From: Durusdinium trenchii | Lineage: Eukaryota; Sar; Dinophyceae; Suessiales; Symbiodiniaceae | Direction of reading: 5' to 3' | Length of the DNA: 64,000 nt | NCBI GenBank assembly: GCA_963970005.1 | Contig: CAXAMN010001114.1 | Coordinates: forward strand, 1,211,617 to 1,275,616 | Shown: positions 59,811-64,000 of the stretch, one piece after another | How positions within the stretch are numbered: the first letter of the stretch is position 1 | Layout of the letters: every line of letters begins with the position of its first letter | Program-made: the position numbers and the translations under genes | The notes under the pieces: generated by a model | Seen by the model: the letters and a program-made list of their open reading frames with translations, nothing else | Database searches by the model: none | What the model was told of the DNA's origin: nothing

Positions 59811-60330
59811 CAATTGGAAACTCAACACTACAGTGTTACAGAAACGTACCCGGGCAGGATAAATGGGTTTTGTTGGGAGTTTCATTTCAATCCACTTGGA
59901 ACTATTTGATGGATATGTATATAATATATATTATATCAGGCGTTGCTCTCTATCTCTGTTGGCACAATCCGTATAGGTTCTGAACTATGTTGTCCTTGAT
60001 GTTGTGGAACATGGATTTGGATATTTCTATGTTGTCCTTGATGTTGTGGAAAGTGGTATTGGAAATGTCTCTGTTGTAACCAATGCTGTGAAAAATGGGT
60101 GTGGAATATCTATGTTGTAGCCAATGTTGTGGAAAAAGGTTTTGGAAAGTTCAATGTTGTGGAAAGATGTTGTTGAGAAGGGACTTTTGTAGCTGGTGGC
60201 CCATGTTCCTGGCTGAGGCTGGGGATGAGGATGTTGACAGGTTGAGGTTAACCAGGTTAACCGGTTAAAGTTAAAGTTAAAGTCCATAGTTCGTGTCAAC
60301 TCTTAAAACTTAAAGTATGTGTGTGCAACA
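59811..60330. repeat. Repeat-rich end of the dynein region
   Basis: 59,895-59,940 is TA-rich (ATATGTATATAATATATATT). 60,000-60,175 has four to five imperfect ~50-bp units with GATGTTGTGGAA and TCTATGTTGT. 60,245-60,282 has TTAACC and then TTAAAG repeats. No dynein exon and no polyadenylation signal could be identified. Confidence 0.7.
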
Positions 60331-60505
60331 ATATGTAATCATGTGTGTAGTGTGGTGTGTGTAACATGTCAATGTCACATGCCACACTGCAGCATGCACC
60401 GCTGCAAGCATTGTTTTCACCTCACCGGAACCCCGTCGGTGCTCCAACTCCAAGAGATGTTCAAGCTTTGCTTGATCATGAATCATGGCAGCTACTGCCT
60501 TCTGT

Positions 60506-61225
60506 CTACTCATCACCGCTGTCGCTTTTCTTGCGTTTCTTGTCCTTTTTCTCCTTTTTCTCCTTTTTATCTTTCTTCTCGACTTTCTCACGTTTCTTCT
60601 TTGGTTCCTTGGCGGCATCACCATCCTTCGCTGGTGGTTTCTTCCGCTTGGGAGCCTCACCCTCCTTGCCAGTGCCCTCAGTCTTCAAAAGGTCACCCAC
60701 CAGCTTCTGCATTTTTTGTGGCAGCTTGTCTCTGGTGAGGCCGTAGGACTTGTTGGCCACGTCCATAGTAGCCTTGGCGTCCTCAGGTGTTGCGCCATCT
60801 TTCACGAGCAAACCCGCAACAAAAATGAGCCCGGCAATCCTCATGGCCTCCTTTGTGAGCGTGAGCGCAGCCTTGTAGGTTCCTTTGGCCTCACCAATGA
60901 CATCCCTCAACTTGGTAGACCCTGAGTGAAGGCAGAAGCTGGCAAGGGCTGTCATGAGTGGTGCGCAATTTTGCTGGGCCGCCAGCAATTGCTCCAAGGA
61001 ATCACCAGTGGCTGAGCTGTCTGACTTGAAATGCGCTTCATGTGGAGTCAGGTTCCAAGTTTCACATGCAGCCCCAACTGCTTGGTACTTATCCTTGAAG
61101 CTTTCGAACATGGCCAAGTGTGTTTGATGGAACGACTCCAAGCCTTTCCTCACAGCGGCCAAGAACCCTTCAGTGAAGAGCGTGAAGATCTCCAAGGGTT
61201 TGCTGAACCTGGGTTTGGCTTCCAT
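60506..61225 (-). CDS. Unknown helical protein with Lys-rich tail (last exon or own gene)
   Basis: The frame has 239 codons from an ATG at 61225 to a TGA. Residues 1-175 are predicted mostly helical with Cys, Leu and Ala, including FCLHSGSTKLRDVIGEAK and AMRIAGLIFVAGLLVKDG. Residues ~185-239 are dense in Lys, Glu and Asp (KEKKEKKDKKRKKSDSGDE), typical of nuclear or nucleolar tails. I do not recognise the family. Spacing, strand and helical character resemble the three upstream open blocks (61579-63423), so it is probably the last exon of one gene. It converges tail-to-tail with the dynein gene. Confidence 0.6.
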   Translation of the reverse strand: MEAKPRFSKPLEIFTLFTEGFLAAVRKGLESFHQTHLAMFESFKDKYQAVGAACETWNLTPHEAHFKSDSSATGDSLEQLLAAQQNCAPLMTALASFCLHSGSTKLRDVIGEAKGTYKAALTLTKEAMRIAGLIFVAGLLVKDGATPEDAKATMDVANKSYGLTRDKLPQKMQKLVGDLLKTEGTGKEGEAPKRKKPPAKDGDAAKEPKKKREKVEKKDKKEKKEKKDKKRKKSDSGDE

Positions 61226-61578
61226 GGAGTTCTCACTTGGTTATCCCGGTTCATATTTACTCTCGACTCAATCACATCACATCATCTATTCATTCTATCA
61301 GTCTATCATCTTTCAATAATCTATCGTGAATCGTCTTTCAATATTTTGTAATAATACGATAGTAATAATATGATAATATGATATGATTGATATGATATAT
61401 GATGTGATATATGATATGAATCGTGGTATGAAAAACTAACACTAAAATGAAATGCCAATTCAATTGGAATCAGAAATTGAGACCCGGAAACAGTGACAAC
61501 TTGCTGACTTGACTTGGTGAAAAAGAGAACAGGCAAAGACAAAACACATGAAAGAACCGTACTGATTCTGACACTCCA

Positions 61579-62118
61579 TTAAAAACGGCCGGGAAACATC
61601 TCATGTCCTTGAACAAGTGAACTTGCGGACAGAATGGACTCACAAGTTCCCACCATCTTGAGAACTGTCTCGAAGTCTGCTTGGTCACCGTTCAAGTACT
61701 TTGTTTTCTCCTCGATGCCCTGAACCAACTGAAGCGAGGATGCAACCTTTTGCATCTTGTCTGTGAGAAAGTCCTTGTAGGAGAAGGAGCTCTCAGGATT
61801 GGCAACAATGAGGCTCAGGCCTTTCCCATCGCATGCCCACAGCGCGCACAGGCTCCAATCCCATAGCTGCTTCCTGGCCTTTGTAAGGCCTGTCAAAGTT
61901 CGAGCAACTTCGTCTGAGACTTCACAATCTCCGCAAAAGCCCTGAACCTGCTTGGCCAAGCTTGCCCATGAAACCAGTGCTGCAGCAACATCGGAATCGG
62001 AACCGTTTGGTGAAGGGACTTCGAAGGCACTGATGGCCAAACAGGCGTCTGAGATTGCCTTCAAGCTCACATGTACCGCAAGCTTGGCCGATGGAATCCT
62101 CTCCAAAGCAAACTGCAT
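61579..62118 (-). CDS. Unknown protein, probable internal exon
   Basis: An open block with ATG at 62118, preceded on the minus strand by CTTGATCTGAG, a possible acceptor. The product is helical, with SDEVARTLTGLTKARKQLWD, SLCALWACDGKGLSLI and DFLTDKMQKVASSLQLV. It resembles no family I know. AT-rich sequence, including a GATATGATATATGATGTGAT stretch near 61,370-61,420, separates it from the next block. Confidence 0.5.
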   Translation of the reverse strand: MQFALERIPSAKLAVHVSLKAISDACLAISAFEVPSPNGSDSDVAAALVSWASLAKQVQGFCGDCEVSDEVARTLTGLTKARKQLWDWSLCALWACDGKGLSLIVANPESSFSYKDFLTDKMQKVASSLQLVQGIEEKTKYLNGDQADFETVLKMVGTCESILSASSLVQGHEMFPGRF

Positions 62119-62400
62119 CTCGCCTCAGATCAAGTCGGGCTTGAAATTTGAAACAAAGCCGCAGCCAGAAAATGCTAGCAACAAATGTCACCTGTCCTGT
62201 CCTATATTACAATATAGTTTACAGTTTACATAATTATATCATAATGACTCAGAGTAATTTGTAGTTTAATTTTAGAATCATGAATCACGCATCATTAATT
62301 AATCAGTACAGTAATCAGGTGATCCAGAGTCGAAAAGAAATGTTTCCCTAGCCACAATCCACAAATGAGAAATCATTGATTGATTGACAACTGTCAAGTG

Positions 62401-62895
62401 TCACTGCAGCTGGAAAACGCTGTCGAAGGAATTTGGCACCTTGATGGGACTCGGCGGGAATGCATCCGCATGCGCTTCGAGACCTGCACTCTCTTCAACG
62501 GCATTGGTGGAGTTGCAGACTGCATCTGCCAACACCTCGCCGAACTTCTCAAAGTCTGGCTGGAAGGACTCAAACCACTTGGTCACTGAATCCAAGCCCT
62601 CCTTGAACTTGGCACCATTTTCAGGGGCATCCTCGAAAATGAGCGCCTCCTCGGAGAATGGTACGAGCATTTTGCAAAGCTTGGAGATGTCCTGTTGCTG
62701 CTCATCTGTGTAGGTCGAATCATCTGTCAGAGGCTCCAAGGCACAAACCTCCTTGCTGGCAGCAAGGAAAGCCTCCAGTTCGACCTGCGGAATCTTGCGC
62801 TCCGAGAACTTTTTGACTTCTCCAAGCACAGACGTCCACAGCATCCTGACATTTGTACACATTTGTAGAGATGGAGTTGGGAGTAGTGCAACCAT
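62401..62895 (-). CDS. Unknown protein, probable internal exon
   Basis: A 164-codon open block whose coding part probably starts near 62,850 (LWTSVLGEVKKFSERKIPQV). Other stretches are ELEAFLAASKEVCALEPL, DEQQQDISKLCKMLVPFSEE and FGEVLADAVCNSTNAVEES. It is helical and acidic, like its neighbours. No catalytic motif is visible. Confidence 0.5.
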   Translation of the reverse strand: MVALLPTPSLQMCTNVRMLWTSVLGEVKKFSERKIPQVELEAFLAASKEVCALEPLTDDSTYTDEQQQDISKLCKMLVPFSEEALIFEDAPENGAKFKEGLDSVTKWFESFQPDFEKFGEVLADAVCNSTNAVEESAGLEAHADAFPPSPIKVPNSFDSVFQLQ

Positions 62896-63249
62896 AAGGT
62901 AGGGTCAGGTCCGTCCAAATCACGCGCTGTTTGTGTGGACAAAACCAGCGTTGATACAGTCACAGTCACAGTACTAGTAACTAAGAGTCTATCAGTCTAT
63001 CAGTATATCTATTGGTCAGAAAGTGGTCCACAGCGTACAGTCACGACTGAGTGACTGAGTGCGTAAAAAATGACATGAATCAAAGGTCAATGTCTGAATG
63101 ACTGAATTTCTGAATGATTCATGTTTCATCGCATTGAAATTGACAAATGACTCAAATGACTGGTTTTGCTTGACTGGCCTCCAATCCTGTTGGGCACCCA
63201 TCGCAAGCAACAAGCGGTTGCTAAATTGAGCCTTGCTCACCATGGACAT

Positions 63250-63423
63250 GTACCTTGCACCCACACTCCAAACGCTGTCTTGTGACTGCCTGACTTGTAG
63301 GCAAGCAATGATCCGTTGAAGATCGACCATGCATTGACAGCTGAAACCGGTCTTGTTCTTGTAGCCGCTCAACTGGTCCATATCCATCTCCTCACCCAGC
63401 TTGATGTCTGCAGCCGTTGGCAA
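63250..63423 (-). CDS. Unknown protein, probable exon
   Basis: On the minus strand it is entered after TGCTTCAG (63425-63432) and reads LPTAADIKLGEEMDMDQLSG, then FSCQCMVDLQRIIACLQV. Beyond about 63,250 the translation loses character, so the exon probably ends there. It is likely the same gene as the blocks downstream; the 5' end of that gene lies beyond the window or in the AT-rich end. Confidence 0.4.
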
Positions 63424-63432
63424 CCTGAAGCA

Positions 63433-64000
63433 CGAACACGGAACGGAGGGACACCATGGTAGAATATGTAGTAACCAGTGACCGCTCTATCAGTACAGTA
63501 TCAGTACAGTACCAGTACCAGTGTACCAGTATCAATGGTTATCAATGGTTGAGTCAACAAAATACAACAACAATATAATATCAATATCTAAGTCTAAATC
63601 CAATATTGTCAAGTCAATATCCAATAAATCATTATCATCTAACTAATTATCTAATAGTCAATCCAATAGTCAACGTCAATATTATGTCTAGTCCGTCCAC
63701 TCTATGACTCTATAATCAGAGTATATGATGCTTGGTTACTGTTTCAGATTGTGTATCAAGTGCAAAAAAGATAACTACCAATAAATGAACGACCGACCAA
63801 ACGAACAAATTGACATTGAAATGAAATTCATGAATCAAACGTCTCATCACAAAAAGGACCGAACGCAGAATACAGGATTTTGCAGTCCATGAGCAACGTC
63901 TGAGTCTGAACCACGACACACTGTGCCAAGTCACAACATATCAACAGGTGCCGGTTCAACGGTAGTTCATACCAAGTTTTATCATTTAGGTAATTTATGT
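63433..64000. other. AT-rich end without a gene
   Basis: CAGTA/CCAGTAC repeats (63,490-63,540: AGTACAGTATCAGTACAGTA) are followed by AATATC/CAATA-rich sequence (63,560-63,700). No frame is longer than 72 codons and none is convincing. It is probably intron or upstream region of the minus-strand gene. Confidence 0.55.

Noticed and set aside
57825-58458. 153- and 207-codon minus-strand frames
   Set aside because: Antisense to the end of an AAA4 exon and its introns. No motif is visible and composition is unremarkable.
1-64000. Relics of the dinoflagellate spliced leader (..CCATTTTGGCTCAAG) marking retrocopied genes
   Set aside because: I looked on both strands and found only partial similarities such as TTTGAGCCATGG near 10,075, not a convincing relic.

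Overview
The window looks like nuclear DNA of a dinoflagellate, probably of the Symbiodiniaceae/Suessiales type. Four things point there. A motor-protein gene is cut into dozens of short exons. Eight introns that I could fix exactly from protein continuity begin with GC (five) or GA (three) and end with AG, and seven of the eight read AG|G at both junctions. The Gag protein of the resident retrotransposon is rich in GKGK/RGKGK. Simple and tandem repeats fill much of the non-coding space. I saw no rRNA, tRNA or CRISPR array.

Layout. 1-4.5 kb is tandem satellite (a ~68-bp unit, then a ~755-bp unit). 4.6-7.4 kb holds three related repeat copies that each end at the same sequence followed by an A-tract. 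7.4-11.5 kb has no recognisable gene. From 11.5 to 59.8 kb, on the + strand, runs one very long split gene for an axonemal dynein heavy chain. I recognise an N-terminal exon, then tail/linker, AAA1, AAA2, AAA3, AAA4 and the first part of the stalk. No AAA5, AAA6 or C-terminal exon was found before the window changes to an unrelated minus-strand gene at 60.5-63.4 kb.

The most striking object is a 15.57-kb LTR retrotransposon at 16,811-32,379, on the minus strand, between dynein exons and therefore antisense to that gene. Its two 181-bp LTRs look identical by eye, start TG and end CA, and are flanked by a GGGGG duplication. Next to the 5' LTR is a primer-binding site fitting an initiator-Met-like tRNA. 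It encodes Gag-protease and a Ty1/copia-order polyprotein (integrase, reverse transcriptase, RNase H). It also carries an intact 1,801-codon third ORF that ordinary copia elements lack. That ORF joins a Tpt1/KptA RNA 2'-phosphotransferase-like domain, with its Arg-His-Arg-Arg tetrad, to a C-terminal endonuclease/exonuclease/phosphatase (EEP) fold domain. This giant element with a putative RNA-end-processing or nuclease module is my candidate for an undescribed system.

The element shows both recent arrival and damage. Besides the LTR identity, a 29-bp out-of-frame tandem duplication separates the protease-tail reading frame from pol, and a -1 frame change lies inside the protease. The reverse transcriptase also carries roughly 200 extra residues just before its catalytic VDD box. 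Exon boundaries of the dynein gene are approximate except for the introns listed individually.
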